64,000 nucleotides of DNA from Marivita sp051251565 (GCF_051251565.1 NZ_JBPOFB010000003.1:310001-374000); one strand, 5' to 3'; numbered from the stretch's first letter, positions 44,190-53,702 are shown. Made by a program: numbers and translations. The notes: generated from the sequence alone by a model not told the origin.

Positions 44190-45190
44190 CGGCGCGCCGC
44201 GTCAAACCAAAACCGCCCGATGCGCCTAATACAGGGGGCTGGGGGTTTTTGTCGGTGATGCGGCACCTTGAACGGCGCGCCACGTCAAAGCCACGGGTCG
44301 GCCAGAACCTTCGGATCAAGGACGAAATCGCGGATATGGGGCAAGACCCCTATCTTGGGTTCGCACGCGAAGATCTGTCTGTGGCAGATCTGACCGTTAC
44401 CCCACCGCGTGTGCGCCCCAAGTTTCTGGGGTTCTTTGGCCCATTTGGCCCCCTGCCACTCGCGCTCAGCCGCGAGGTTGATCACTGGGCGCGCAATGGC
44501 GACACCAGCTTTGTGCGCTTTGCCGATATGCTGGTCGCCCGGTTTCAACAATTGTTCTACCGAAGCTGGTCTGATGCGCGCCCCATCACGCAATTCGACC
44601 ACCCCTCGGGTGGGAATTTCCCGCGCTACCTGCGCGCCCTGACCGGCGATGCGCATCGGTCTTATGACGATGTAAGCCCAATCGATGATGTCACCCGCCT
44701 TCGCTATTCCGCCGGGTTGGCCGGTCGGGTGCGTAGCCCTGTCAAACTGCGCCAAGTGCTGCGCGCGCATTTCGGGATTCCGATCCGGATCGAGGAATTT
44801 GTGTTCAGCTGGCTGAACTTCCCGCACGAAGATCGGTCGCAAATGGGGCTTCAGGGTATGTCTCTTGGCCGCGATCTGCGGATGGGTTCGCGCACGCCGT
44901 CGATTGGTGAAAAAATTATCATCCATGTCGAATGCCCAACTCTTGCCGATTACGAGGCGTTTCTGCCGGGCCGTGAAAAGCAGGCGCAACTGGCGGATCT
45001 GGTGCTGGGGTATCTGGGGGGATTCTTTGCCATCGACGTGGCCCTGTGGATTCCCAAGGATCAGGTCAAACCAACGCAGCTTGGGTCAGGGTCACAGCTG
45101 GGCTGGACAAGCGCCCTGCCCATCCCAGCCACAGAGGCAAATTCAAAGCTCATTCAGGCGGCACAATTTCATATTTATTCTGACGCATAA
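44186..45190 (+). CDS. tssG: T6SS baseplate protein TssG (locus 2)
   Basis: A 334-residue TssG with GFLSVMRHLERRATSKPRVGQNLRIKDE (family: FFQLVRLLER...P.ig....), FLGFFGPFGPLPLALSREVDHWARNGDTSFVRFADMLVARFQQLFYRSW, and LRQVLRAHFGIPIRIEEFVFSWL. The frame is open from 44114, but ATG 44186 overlaps the tssF stop and gives the normal N-terminus. tssH follows after 26 bases. Confidence 0.95.
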   Translation: MTARRVKPKPPDAPNTGGWGFLSVMRHLERRATSKPRVGQNLRIKDEIADMGQDPYLGFAREDLSVADLTVTPPRVRPKFLGFFGPFGPLPLALSREVDHWARNGDTSFVRFADMLVARFQQLFYRSWSDARPITQFDHPSGGNFPRYLRALTGDAHRSYDDVSPIDDVTRLRYSAGLAGRVRSPVKLRQVLRAHFGIPIRIEEFVFSWLNFPHEDRSQMGLQGMSLGRDLRMGSRTPSIGEKIIIHVECPTLADYEAFLPGREKQAQLADLVLGYLGGFFAIDVALWIPKDQVKPTQLGSGSQLGWTSALPIPATEANSKLIQAAQFHIYSDA

Positions 45191-45216
45191 AAGCATTTTT
45201 ACGAAGGGGACACGAC

Positions 45217-47928
45217 ATGGTTGCTGAGATTCAGGTCGAAAAATACGCCGGAAAACTGAACCGGACAGGCTATGATGCGTTTATCAAAGCGATGAGCCTC
45301 GCGCGATCCGAAGGCCACCGCCATGTCGATGTTCTGCACTGGCTTTACCACATCGTGTCAAACCAACACAGTGACATCTCTGTCATGCTGCGCGCCCTGT
45401 CTCTGGACCGGGGGCAGGTTCTCACCGATCTGACCAACGCGCTTGGGCGGCTCGATAAGAACGTGACCGAAGTGCCCGCGATTTCCGACAGCATGGCAAA
45501 TGTTCTCAAGAACGGTTGGGTTTATGCGACGCTGCTCTTTGGAGAAGTTCAGGTGCGGTCGAGCCATGCGCTTGTCGCGTTGTTGTCCAGTTCGGAACAG
45601 CGCCGCGTGCTGTCGCGCCTGTCCCCGATCCTCGGCGATCTGTCCGGTGATCAATTGGCCAAGGAAGCTGCCTCGCTGTTTTCCGACAGCGAAGAAGAAG
45701 ACATGCGCCCGATGGACGGGTCGGGTCTCGGATCGCCCGCGTCAGGCGAAGCGGGCGATGGACCGGGCGCCAGCACTGCGCTTGGACGTTTCGCCAAGGA
45801 CATGACCGCCGCCGCTGCAACGATGGACCAGATCGTCGGGCGAGACGATGAAATCCGGCAGATCGTTGATGTGCTGCTGCGCCGCCGTCAGAACAACCCG
45901 ATCCTTACGGGCGAGGCCGGTGTTGGTAAAACCGCCGTGGTCGAAGGCTTTGCCCAACGCCTTGCCGCCGGGGACGTGCCGCCCATCCTCAAGGGGACCA
46001 AGCTGTTTGAGCTGGACATCCAATCCATGCAGGCCGGTGCGTCGATGAAGGGTGAATTTGAACAACGCCTGAAATCGGTGATCGACGAGGTGCAATCCTC
46101 GCCCACGCCCATCATCCTGTTTATCGACGAAGCCCACACTCTGATCGGGGCAGGCGGGGCCCAAGGCACGGGTGATGCGGCGAACCTCCTGAAACCGGCC
46201 CTCGCGCGCGGCACTCTAAGGACCATCGCGGCAACCACCTGGTCGGAATACCGCAACTACTTTGAAAAAGACCCCGCCCTGACCCGCCGCTTTCAACCCG
46301 TCAATGTGGACGAGCCGGACAACGACCGCTGCTGCTTCATGCTGCGCGGCATCCTTGGTCCGATGGAGGCGCACCATAATGTGCGCATCTCGGACGAGGC
46401 GATTGTGGCCGCTGTGAACCTGTCCGCCCGCTATATCCCGGCGCGGCAATTGCCGGACAAAGCGGTGTCCTTGCTTGATACCGCCTGTGCGCGGGTCGCG
46501 GTGTCGCAATCCAGCACACCTGCGCGAATTGGCGATCTCAACCAGTCGATCAACGCGCTGGCCAAGGAAATCGAAAGCAAGATCGCAGAACGGGATCTGG
46601 GTGAAACCGACGAAGACCGTCTGATCGAAGCCGAGGAGGAGAAAACCAAACTCGAAGCGGAACTGGCGGAACTCGAAGAGAAATACGCGCATGAAAAGGC
46701 GCTGGTGGACGAGGTGCTGGCCCTGCGCAAACAGCTGGCCAAGGAAATTGGCGGTGCGGTGCAAGACGTGGCCGATGCCCGCCCCGAAGACGAGGCGCAC
46801 CAGTCCACGCAGGATGCCGAGGCGGAAACGGACCTTGATCCAGACGCGCTGCGCAGCGCCATGGCCGCCAAGATGGCCGAGCTCGAAGGCGGCAACCCGG
46901 ATGACCGCATGGTCTATGCCCATGTTGACGCGCAATCCGTTGCGTCAGTCATTTCCGATTGGACCGGCATCCCGGCAGGTCGCATGGTGCAGGACGAACT
47001 CAGCGCGGTTCTGACCCTTGCCGATCGCTTGCAGGAACGCGTGATCGGTCAGGATCACGGGCTCAAAACCATCGCCAAACGGATCGAAACCAGCCGCGCG
47101 GGCCTTGCCAACCCCGACAAACCCATCGGTGTGTTCATGCTGTGCGGTCCGTCCGGTGTGGGCAAAACCGAAACCGCGCTGGCACTCGCCGAAGCCCTGT
47201 ACGGTGGTGAACAGAATATCATCACGATCAATATGTCCGAATTCCAAGAAGCCCATAGCGTGTCCCTGCTCAAAGGCGCGCCTCCGGGATATGTCGGATA
47301 TGGCGAAGGCGGACGCCTGACCGAAGCAGTGCGGCGCAAACCCTATTCCGTTGTCCTGCTGGACGAGATCGAAAAAGCGCACCCCGATATTCACGAACTG
47401 TTCTTTCAGGTCTTCGACAAGGGTATCATGGAAGACGGCAACGGCAGGCCGATCAATTTCAAGAACACGCTCATCCTGCTCACATCGAACGTTGGCACAG
47501 AGGTGATCATGCACATGGCCGAAGCGGGCGAAAGCACGCCGGATGTCGATGAACTCGCCGCAGCCCTGCGCCCGTATCAGCTTGACGTGTTCCCGCCTGC
47601 CCTGATCGGGCGTCTTGTCTCGATCCCTTATTACCCACTGGGCAAACAGGCACTGGCCGATATCACAAAGCTCAAGCTGAGATCGGTCGCCAAACGTCTG
47701 CGCAGCTCGCACAATGCTGACCTGGTTTACGGGGAGGATGTGCTCGACCACATCACCGAACAGTGCAAAGATCCCGACAGCGGCGGCCGCATGATCGACA
47801 ACATCATCACCAATTCGATCTTGCCGGACATGTCCCGCAGGGTTCTTGAGCGGATGGTCTCGGGCGAAGACTTTTCGTCTGTGACCATCACATTGAACGA
47901 CGGAACTTTTGAATACGCATTTGGATAA
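45217..47928 (+). CDS. tssH: T6SS ATPase TssH (ClpV) (locus 2)
   Basis: A 903-residue ClpV. The N-domain (1-160) has HRHVDVLHWLYHIV. The first AAA module has Walker A GEAGVGKT at 232-239 and IILFIDEAHTLIG. A long charged coiled middle domain (about 440-530) and the second module with GPSGVGKT at 644-651 and SVVLLDEIEKAHPDI follow. Ribosome site GAAGGGG precedes ATG 45217. It is co-directional with the baseplate genes and is followed by the peptidoglycan-binding candidate effector. Confidence 0.96.
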   Translation: MVAEIQVEKYAGKLNRTGYDAFIKAMSLARSEGHRHVDVLHWLYHIVSNQHSDISVMLRALSLDRGQVLTDLTNALGRLDKNVTEVPAISDSMANVLKNGWVYATLLFGEVQVRSSHALVALLSSSEQRRVLSRLSPILGDLSGDQLAKEAASLFSDSEEEDMRPMDGSGLGSPASGEAGDGPGASTALGRFAKDMTAAAATMDQIVGRDDEIRQIVDVLLRRRQNNPILTGEAGVGKTAVVEGFAQRLAAGDVPPILKGTKLFELDIQSMQAGASMKGEFEQRLKSVIDEVQSSPTPIILFIDEAHTLIGAGGAQGTGDAANLLKPALARGTLRTIAATTWSEYRNYFEKDPALTRRFQPVNVDEPDNDRCCFMLRGILGPMEAHHNVRISDEAIVAAVNLSARYIPARQLPDKAVSLLDTACARVAVSQSSTPARIGDLNQSINALAKEIESKIAERDLGETDEDRLIEAEEEKTKLEAELAELEEKYAHEKALVDEVLALRKQLAKEIGGAVQDVADARPEDEAHQSTQDAEAETDLDPDALRSAMAAKMAELEGGNPDDRMVYAHVDAQSVASVISDWTGIPAGRMVQDELSAVLTLADRLQERVIGQDHGLKTIAKRIETSRAGLANPDKPIGVFMLCGPSGVGKTETALALAEALYGGEQNIITINMSEFQEAHSVSLLKGAPPGYVGYGEGGRLTEAVRRKPYSVVLLDEIEKAHPDIHELFFQVFDKGIMEDGNGRPINFKNTLILLTSNVGTEVIMHMAEAGESTPDVDELAAALRPYQLDVFPPALIGRLVSIPYYPLGKQALADITKLKLRSVAKRLRSSHNADLVYGEDVLDHITEQCKDPDSGGRMIDNIITNSILPDMSRRVLERMVSGEDFSSVTITLNDGTFEYAFG

Positions 47929-47952
47929 ACTCGCTTTTTCAGGAGACGGTGC

Positions 47953-49218
47953 ATGCCGATCAACATGACAATCAACCTTCTTGGCAGTGTGGGGGCTAAG
48001 GGGGACAACAAACCAGACGACGTTCGGGCCGTACAACGCCAGTTGAACGCTCATATGAATCCGCCCCGCCTTGCCCTCACGGTTGATGGGGTGTCGGGCA
48101 AAAAGACCGAAGGTACGATCCGTGATTTTCAACGCTGCGTGTTGGGCTTTACATATCCCGATGGTCGGATCGATCCGCGTGGCAAAACCCAAAGCGCGCT
48201 CAACAACCCAGCCTCAGAAGGCAAATGGGCTGGTATGTCGATGGCGCCAGCGGATTACACGTCCGCACCCTCGCAGTCTCCCGGCGGGGCTGGAACCGGG
48301 GGCGCACCAAAACTCGCCCTTTCGTTCGACATGCCCTCTAACGCCCAAGCCAGCTTTGATATGGTATGGCATGCCGTCCATACGAAAAAGATGCTTGCCG
48401 GGGACCAACCTTCGGAAAAGGTCTGCAAGACCGTTCTGGATTGTTATGTGCAGAACGAATTGCCCGACCAAAAGACCGCCCATGCCATTCTTGACCTGCT
48501 CAAGACAGCCTTGGTGGAAGGCAAGCTACAGAACTTCGCCAAGGGTCTCAAAATCCTGAGCGATCTGAATTACGGAAACCCGCAGGCCTTCTGCAAGGCG
48601 CTTGGGGATCTGGCCAAATCTCAGGGCGCTCTCAAGACCATTCGCTGCATCGCCGCGGCTGGCATGAACCCCAGGTTTGCCGGCGTACTGCGCGGCGCGG
48701 GGACACTCGCGGCAGGGATCGGCATCCTGTTTTGCGTGATGGAGGCAAAGAACTACTTTGACAAAGGGCTTTACGGCCCATGCGTCAAAGAGCTTTACAA
48801 AGGCACCATGGCTCTCGCCGTTCTTCCTGTTGCCATCGTGGATGCCGTGGTGACCGCATGGCAGGGATTGGACCCCGGTGTGGCAAGCCGGTCTGATGGC
48901 AATGTTTTCTTCGAAATCCTGCGCCACGGCAACCTTTTGGACCATGGCGGCAATGCGGTCGACAGCGCGGTTACGATTGTCGAAGTCTGCATTAAGGCCG
49001 TGCGCTCGGGCAAGATGGATATGCAAATGCTCGAAGCCTTGGTCGAACGGATGCGCAATTCTTCGGGACGCAACTTTGTCGAACTCGGCGAATTTCTGGG
49101 CGATTGGTATTACGACCGACTCGTGGATGCGGGCAAGCTTGGAGAGGACATCGGCGACTATATCGGGCGTGAATATGGTCGCCACCTCTTGCCGTTGATC
49201 AAATATTTCGACCTGTAG
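47953..49218 (+). CDS. Peptidoglycan-binding-domain protein with two membrane segments, candidate T6SS effector
   Basis: A 421-residue protein without a signal peptide. Residues 1-88 form a PG-binding-type domain (DDVRAVQRQLN, LTVDGVSGKKTEGTIRDFQR, PDGRIDPRGKTQSAL). A Pro/Gly/Ser linker (about 95-120) leads to a helical C-terminal region with two hydrophobic segments at about 243-263 and 285-303. A cell-wall-binding head on a protein that has no export signal, encoded right after clpV, suggests delivery by the T6SS to the periplasm of another cell. The C-terminal part matches no family I recognise; no catalytic motif is seen, so pore formation or a structural role are both possible. No obvious immunity gene follows; the next gene is convergent, 12 bases away. 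Confidence 0.65.
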   Translation: MPINMTINLLGSVGAKGDNKPDDVRAVQRQLNAHMNPPRLALTVDGVSGKKTEGTIRDFQRCVLGFTYPDGRIDPRGKTQSALNNPASEGKWAGMSMAPADYTSAPSQSPGGAGTGGAPKLALSFDMPSNAQASFDMVWHAVHTKKMLAGDQPSEKVCKTVLDCYVQNELPDQKTAHAILDLLKTALVEGKLQNFAKGLKILSDLNYGNPQAFCKALGDLAKSQGALKTIRCIAAAGMNPRFAGVLRGAGTLAAGIGILFCVMEAKNYFDKGLYGPCVKELYKGTMALAVLPVAIVDAVVTAWQGLDPGVASRSDGNVFFEILRHGNLLDHGGNAVDSAVTIVEVCIKAVRSGKMDMQMLEALVERMRNSSGRNFVELGEFLGDWYYDRLVDAGKLGEDIGDYIGREYGRHLLPLIKYFDL

Positions 49219-49230
49219 GACAGGGGGCGG

Positions 49231-51600
49231 TCAGAGTGCCGCCACCACAGCATCGACCGCTTCTTTGAAACGCTTTACCTCCGCGGGGACCGGCATCGCT
49301 TGCGGGGGCGGGGCGGCTTCGGCAACGCGGGTTCCTGCGCCGCGACCCACAGGGCGCATCTTGCGGTCGGACCAATCGGTCATCCACCCAACAGTTCGTC
49401 CTCGCAGGAACGGGTTCGCGTTCACCACCCCTGCTCCCATCACCGACAGCACCGTCGCATTGGGATCAGACCGCAACGCGGTATTGGCCCCTCCAGGTCC
49501 AAGGAAATGCGCAAGATACAAACGCCCCGCCGTGATGTGATGACCCCGCGCGCGCAGGAACGCTTCGTTCTCGCGGGCAAGGTTCGTCACCATCGCCCGG
49601 CTGAGCGCCGGATCAACCCGCAGGTTCAGCAATTCCTGACGACTCAGACGTGCCACCAGATCAGGCCGGTAGGTGCGCATCATTCGCAGCCAGGTGCTTT
49701 CGATGAACTGGCCCAATCCCGTCGCGGTCGACAGCGGGTTCTTCGCCGTCGCGTTCCCTGCACTTTCCACGCGGATGATCTGGTTGACCAACGCCTCCAC
49801 CGCACCCGAGGCCCGCGCCGCACCCATCGACAGCGGATCAACGGGCTGCCCGTTCACATGCAATTCGAAATGCAGGTGCGGACCGGTGGACCGCCCCGTG
49901 GTACCGACATAGCCAATCACCTCGCCCGACGCGACCTCTTGACCAACGCGCAAACCGGCGGCGAATTCGTGCAGGTGGGCATACCGGCTCTGCACCCCGC
50001 CGGGATGGTCGATATAGACAACATTCCCATAGCCGCCGCCCACACCGGCAACGGCAATACGTCCCGCGGCGGTGGCCTTGATTGGTGTGCCCGTCGGGGC
50101 CGCCCAATCGACACCATTGTGATTGACAGTGCGTTTCAAAATTGGATGGTGTCGTGGCCCAAAGCCTGATGTCTTGGTCCCGGACACTGGAACAAGATAT
50201 CCCGCGCCAAGACCACTGCCACCCTCGGCGCCCTGCCCACGCCGGTTGGGATTAAAACATCCGTAGGGCGCGCCGTCTTCCTCGGGGCGCAGCACGTAGC
50301 ATTTGAAATCAAGCTCGGGGCCCCGCAGTGCCGCATAAAGAATACGCCCCGCAGGCGCGGTGCCTGTGTCATCGGCTGTGAACAAAACACGCAGACGGTC
50401 TTCTTGCCCGGTGATCCGGTCCAGATCCTGAACTCGGCTCAACATCACCAGAAGTTCCCCCACCAGCTCGGACGGAACCCCCTGACGCAGCGCCGCCGAA
50501 TAGATCGCATCTTTCAAGCGCACATCAGATTGCGACGCGGTCTCGGCGCGCAGAGTGTTGGCCTTGTTCAGCAGATTGTCGCTGAACCACGGGTCTGCCG
50601 CCGTCTCAAACCGTCCCGGTCGCGGTTGCGCGATGGTCAACAGATACCTGTCCGCGCTGTAGATCGACATTTGCATCAGCACCGCTTCCGGCTCGCCATA
50701 TTGTTTGCGCAAGGCAACCAAACCACCTTCGGCCACGGACAGCAGCGCTTCTGGGTCTAGTCCGATGTTTGGCGCTTCGCGGGTCAGAAAACTTATGATG
50801 CGGTCAATTTCGGCCTGTTGCACACCCGCCTCGGACAAAAGTGTGGTCAGATCGGTATCCGCCGCTCCGCGCAGGATCGTGTCTTGAAACAGTGGCTTGC
50901 GGACGGTGGATTTCACGCTCAGCACCTCGGTGGTCGTGTTCTCTATCACTGTCTCGACATAGCTGACCTGCGTCGCCGCGCCTGCGTCGCCAACAAACGT
51001 GCCCCAGCTTCCGTCGCTTTCGGCAACGGTGATTTCCTCACCTTCGTCCACCACCCCGATCAGATCGTCTTCATCCACGACCGGCCCGCCCATCGGCACA
51101 TCAAGCGCGGTGGCGCGGCGCGCCTGAAACGCGGCCAGATCGGCGCTCGACGATGGCAGAGTAAGCTGCACACGCTCCACGCCGTCAAGCAACGTGTCGT
51201 CAAACACCTGTATCTCGGCTCCACCGGGGGCGCGTTCGGGATGGATGGGTTGATCAAGGATCAACCGCCGCTGTGCCAATTGCGCAGTATCCGGCAAATT
51301 GATGATCATTGGCGCGCCGCGCAGATCCAGAAACACTTCGGCTGCCGCATCCGCCAGAACGATCCCGCTTTCCGCGGTCTCTTCGCTTTGAACAAGGGTT
51401 TCGCCGTCATCTATCGCCGCGCGCTCCGCACCATCCCCGTTGCGCAGCGCGAAAAAACCGATGAGACCCAAAAGCCCCGCAACAGCCACGCCACCCCCGA
51501 GCCGCCGGATCAGGCGATTGCGGCGGCGCTTGCGCACAGCCTTACCTGTGCCTTGGAACCGCGGATCAACCTCGATCTGCATGGGAGTGTCCACGCTCAC
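49231..51600 (-). CDS. M23 endopeptidase fused to a lytic transglycosylase (locus 2)
   Basis: A 789-residue membrane-anchored cell-wall enzyme. Basic residues and one transmembrane helix (about 34-52) place the rest in the periplasm. A long central region is followed by an M23 peptidase domain (about 460-590) with zinc ligands His494 and Asp498 in HNGVD and His575/His577 in HLHF. Directly behind is a lysozyme-like transglycosylase domain (about 600-740) with catalytic Glu612 in RVESAGN and TGLGQFIESTWLRMM. Both sites look intact. The start is GTG 51600, just after the stop of the upstream gene; ATG 51582 is an alternative. T6SSs need local wall cutting for assembly in some bacteria, so this is a plausible dedicated enzyme. 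Confidence 0.85.
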   Translation of the reverse strand: MSVDTPMQIEVDPRFQGTGKAVRKRRRNRLIRRLGGGVAVAGLLGLIGFFALRNGDGAERAAIDDGETLVQSEETAESGIVLADAAAEVFLDLRGAPMIINLPDTAQLAQRRLILDQPIHPERAPGGAEIQVFDDTLLDGVERVQLTLPSSSADLAAFQARRATALDVPMGGPVVDEDDLIGVVDEGEEITVAESDGSWGTFVGDAGAATQVSYVETVIENTTTEVLSVKSTVRKPLFQDTILRGAADTDLTTLLSEAGVQQAEIDRIISFLTREAPNIGLDPEALLSVAEGGLVALRKQYGEPEAVLMQMSIYSADRYLLTIAQPRPGRFETAADPWFSDNLLNKANTLRAETASQSDVRLKDAIYSAALRQGVPSELVGELLVMLSRVQDLDRITGQEDRLRVLFTADDTGTAPAGRILYAALRGPELDFKCYVLRPEEDGAPYGCFNPNRRGQGAEGGSGLGAGYLVPVSGTKTSGFGPRHHPILKRTVNHNGVDWAAPTGTPIKATAAGRIAVAGVGGGYGNVVYIDHPGGVQSRYAHLHEFAAGLRVGQEVASGEVIGYVGTTGRSTGPHLHFELHVNGQPVDPLSMGAARASGAVEALVNQIIRVESAGNATAKNPLSTATGLGQFIESTWLRMMRTYRPDLVARLSRQELLNLRVDPALSRAMVTNLARENEAFLRARGHHITAGRLYLAHFLGPGGANTALRSDPNATVLSVMGAGVVNANPFLRGRTVGWMTDWSDRKMRPVGRGAGTRVAEAAPPPQAMPVPAEVKRFKEAVDAVVAAL

Positions 51601-52413
51601 TTACCGGAAGACCCCGCTTCCACCGATGCTCAGCCGGGGCTGCTGCGGCTGAGGGGCGGGTTGGGGTGCCGGTTGCGCGCGGCGTGTCGGTGCAGCGGTG
51701 GTTGCCCGAGGTGTGGTCGATGTCGACCGGGTTGTCTGGGCGGGGGCCGGTGTGGCCCGAGGCGCGGGCGCGGCCACAACAGGGGTTGGGCATTCGACGT
51801 CACCATTGATCAGGATGGCGCGGAACAGCGGGTTCGACGGTTCCTGATCGGGCCAGCTCACGGTTTCCAGCTCTTCGAAATAGGACGCCACCGACCCGCG
51901 CGATCCCGGCCCCCATGCCCCGTCAATACCAGACCGATAGCAATTCATGCGCTGCAATTCGACCTGAAGCACGCGGTTCAACTGATCAGGGGCAGGGTCA
52001 ACATGACCTTCCTCGACCAATTGCCGAAACAAATCCGGATTCCGATCTCGCAGCGCTTTGCGCGCGGTCAGATCATCCAGCGGGAACGCGATCTCTTGCA
52101 CCGTCGCGGGCAACAGGCGTTCAATCCCGAACGCCTCTTCCTCGCCTGCCGCAATCATCCCCAGTATCAACGACGGCTGCGGCAACCCCGATCCGGCAAG
52201 CGCCGCCACCCGCGTGGTACCCGACCCGTCCCGCAGAACCGGCGCCGCATCCGTTGTTGGCAAAGCGGCAAGGATCACATCGCTGTCCGATCCCGGAGCT
52301 GGATCAAAGACAATCGGCTCTATCTCTAGTCCCTGCGCAAACGCCCCAAAAGGCAGCGCGCAAGCGACACATGTGGCAATCACGGAAAAAAGGCCGAAGC
52401 GGTGTTGAGTCAT
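51601..52413 (-). CDS. Secreted Cys-type peptidoglycan-binding-like protein
   Basis: A 270-residue exported protein with signal peptide ending AFA-QG (about residue 27). The middle region has QLNRVLQVELQRMNCYRSGIDGAWGPGSRGSVASYF, which has the pattern of a peptidoglycan-binding-like domain (IDG.WGP.SR). The C-terminal quarter is a low-complexity Pro/Ala/Thr/Gln tail. ATG 52413 is chosen because it starts the signal peptide. It is the first gene of a two-gene unit with the M23-transglycosylase; the TAA and next GTG are adjacent. It may position that enzyme on the wall. Confidence 0.7.
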   Translation of the reverse strand: MTQHRFGLFSVIATCVACALPFGAFAQGLEIEPIVFDPAPGSDSDVILAALPTTDAAPVLRDGSGTTRVAALAGSGLPQPSLILGMIAAGEEEAFGIERLLPATVQEIAFPLDDLTARKALRDRNPDLFRQLVEEGHVDPAPDQLNRVLQVELQRMNCYRSGIDGAWGPGSRGSVASYFEELETVSWPDQEPSNPLFRAILINGDVECPTPVVAAPAPRATPAPAQTTRSTSTTPRATTAAPTRRAQPAPQPAPQPQQPRLSIGGSGVFR

Positions 52414-52491
52414 GGCACCAGAAAATTTGCGTTTGAAAAGACAACACAAGTCTAACGAGTCCTGCCGCCTTGGGGCAAGTCCCACGGCGCA

Positions 52492-52995
52492 TTAGCCCTC
52501 TGGTGCCCGCAGGAAAAACGTCCACCGTTCCGATGCGCGGGTGTCCACCTCGTGAAACCGTGCTGCAATATGACCGCGCACTAGACAATCCTCGCGCCCG
52601 CGAATCACGAATTCCTCGGGATCAATGCACAGCGCAGTTGTCCCTTCGAGCATCGACTTGTTGAATACGTCGCGCGCATAAACATAGATAAACCGTGACG
52701 TTAGCGTGTCTTCAATGACGTTTGCGCATTGGTTTGGACCAACTGTCCACCAGCCTTCGGTTTCCCAAGCATCCAAATCCCAGGCCCCGATGGCAACGTT
52801 GATCACGTCCAAAGTCTGGTTGCAGACCTGAAAATTGGCCTCTGCCTGCTGCGGAACTGCCAGAAATCCGGCAATAAAAACCCCTATTGCCCGGACCCTT
52901 TGTCCATCAAACTGCACAAACGCCGCGCAAGCGTGGCTGATTGTCGACCGAAATCGGCGAAAAGGAAGGGCACTGTTGCAAAAACTCTGCGTCAT
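52492..52995 (-). CDS. DUF1036 periplasmic protein
   Basis: A 167-residue protein with a C-terminal DUF1036 domain: NFQVCNQTLDVINVAIGAWD, GWWTVGPNQCANVI, SRFIYVYARD and LCIDPEEFVIRG. DUF1036 proteins are common in Rhodobacterales and of unknown function. The start is uncertain: ATG 52995 is given, but GTG 52917 would leave a better signal peptide (VRAIGVFIAGFLAVPQQAEA). It lies 78 bases upstream of the Cys-type peptidoglycan-binding gene on the same strand and is divergent from the next gene. Confidence 0.7.
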   Translation of the reverse strand: MTQSFCNSALPFRRFRSTISHACAAFVQFDGQRVRAIGVFIAGFLAVPQQAEANFQVCNQTLDVINVAIGAWDLDAWETEGWWTVGPNQCANVIEDTLTSRFIYVYARDVFNKSMLEGTTALCIDPEEFVIRGREDCLVRGHIAARFHEVDTRASERWTFFLRAPEG

Positions 52996-53055
52996 GAACG
53001 TTTTTCTTACATGTTCCCCATGAAATTTGGGAAACCTTATGTTATATGTCATCCC

Positions 53056-53589
53056 ATGACACGTTCATTCATCATATCTTTCGCCCTTGTTGCGATGTCG
53101 GGTGTCTCGGGATTTGCCCTGTCAACCGTTCATAATCAATCGGTTGTGACGCATGCGCCCGTTCTGACAGAACCGCGTCCGGCAGAAACAGCGTCGGGTT
53201 TCGTGATTCCCGAATTTGTGCCCGTGACGCCGTCCCAAACGGTCCCGGCTGCGTTGGATGTGGTGGCAACGACTGTGATGACACCTGTTTTGTCATCGGA
53301 AGACCCGATTGTGGAACGTACCGTCAACACCAGCGATCTTAGCCCGGCCGCGTCTTTGCGCCCAACCGCGCGCACAACAGACATCGTTGTGACGATCCCG
53401 CATGAATTGGTGGTTACCCCGGTCGTCGCACCGGCGAAAACATCTGCTCAGATGGCTTTTATGCCCAAGCCGCGCGCGCAGGTTTTGTCCACGCAATCCT
53501 CCTCTGCGCCGATGATCGTCTCTCAGGTGCCACGCGTGACACAGGCCCGGATCATTTCCGCTGACTATGTGGTTGGCGTTTACCGCTAA
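53056..53589 (+). CDS. Exported protein of unknown function
   Basis: A 177-residue protein with an N-terminal signal or membrane anchor (about 4-22: SFIISFALVAMSGVSGFAL). The rest is rich in Thr, Val, Pro and Ala with little predicted structure (FVPVTPSQTVPAALDV and similar). I recognise no family. It is divergently transcribed from the DUF1036 gene with a 60-base shared promoter region and ends at a terminator hairpin, so it is a single-gene unit. Confidence 0.6.
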   Translation: MTRSFIISFALVAMSGVSGFALSTVHNQSVVTHAPVLTEPRPAETASGFVIPEFVPVTPSQTVPAALDVVATTVMTPVLSSEDPIVERTVNTSDLSPAASLRPTARTTDIVVTIPHELVVTPVVAPAKTSAQMAFMPKPRAQVLSTQSSSAPMIVSQVPRVTQARIISADYVVGVYR

Positions 53590-53598
53590 ATTCCCTGC

Positions 53599-53623
53599 GC
53601 CCGTACCCTACGGGCTGCGATTT
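53599..53623 (+). terminator. Terminator hairpin before the exb operon
   Basis: Arms GCCCGTA and TACGGGC with a 3-base loop, followed 4 bases later by ATTTTCC. It lies 10 bases after the upstream stop. The short U-tract makes it a moderate terminator. Confidence 0.55.
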
Positions 53624-53637
53624 TCCTTAATCTACAG

Positions 53638-53666
53638 TTGACACCAATCGTCCCACCGCCGCTAAT
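53638..53666 (+). promoter_or_regulatory. Sigma70-type promoter of the Exb/Tol-like operon
   Basis: A perfect -35 box TTGACA (53638-53643), a 17-base spacer and GCTAAT as -10 (53661-53666). It is correctly placed 37 bases upstream of the gene at 53703, whose ribosome site is TAGGAGG. So the motor module can be transcribed on its own. Confidence 0.55.
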
Positions 53667-53702
53667 GCAGTCATAATTTATGAATTGTATTAGGAGGTTC
53701 CC

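Noticed and set aside
50818..52329. 503-codon plus-strand frame, His/Arg/Pro-rich
   Set aside because: Antisense to the M23-transglycosylase and its neighbour, whose motifs are clear on the minus strand.
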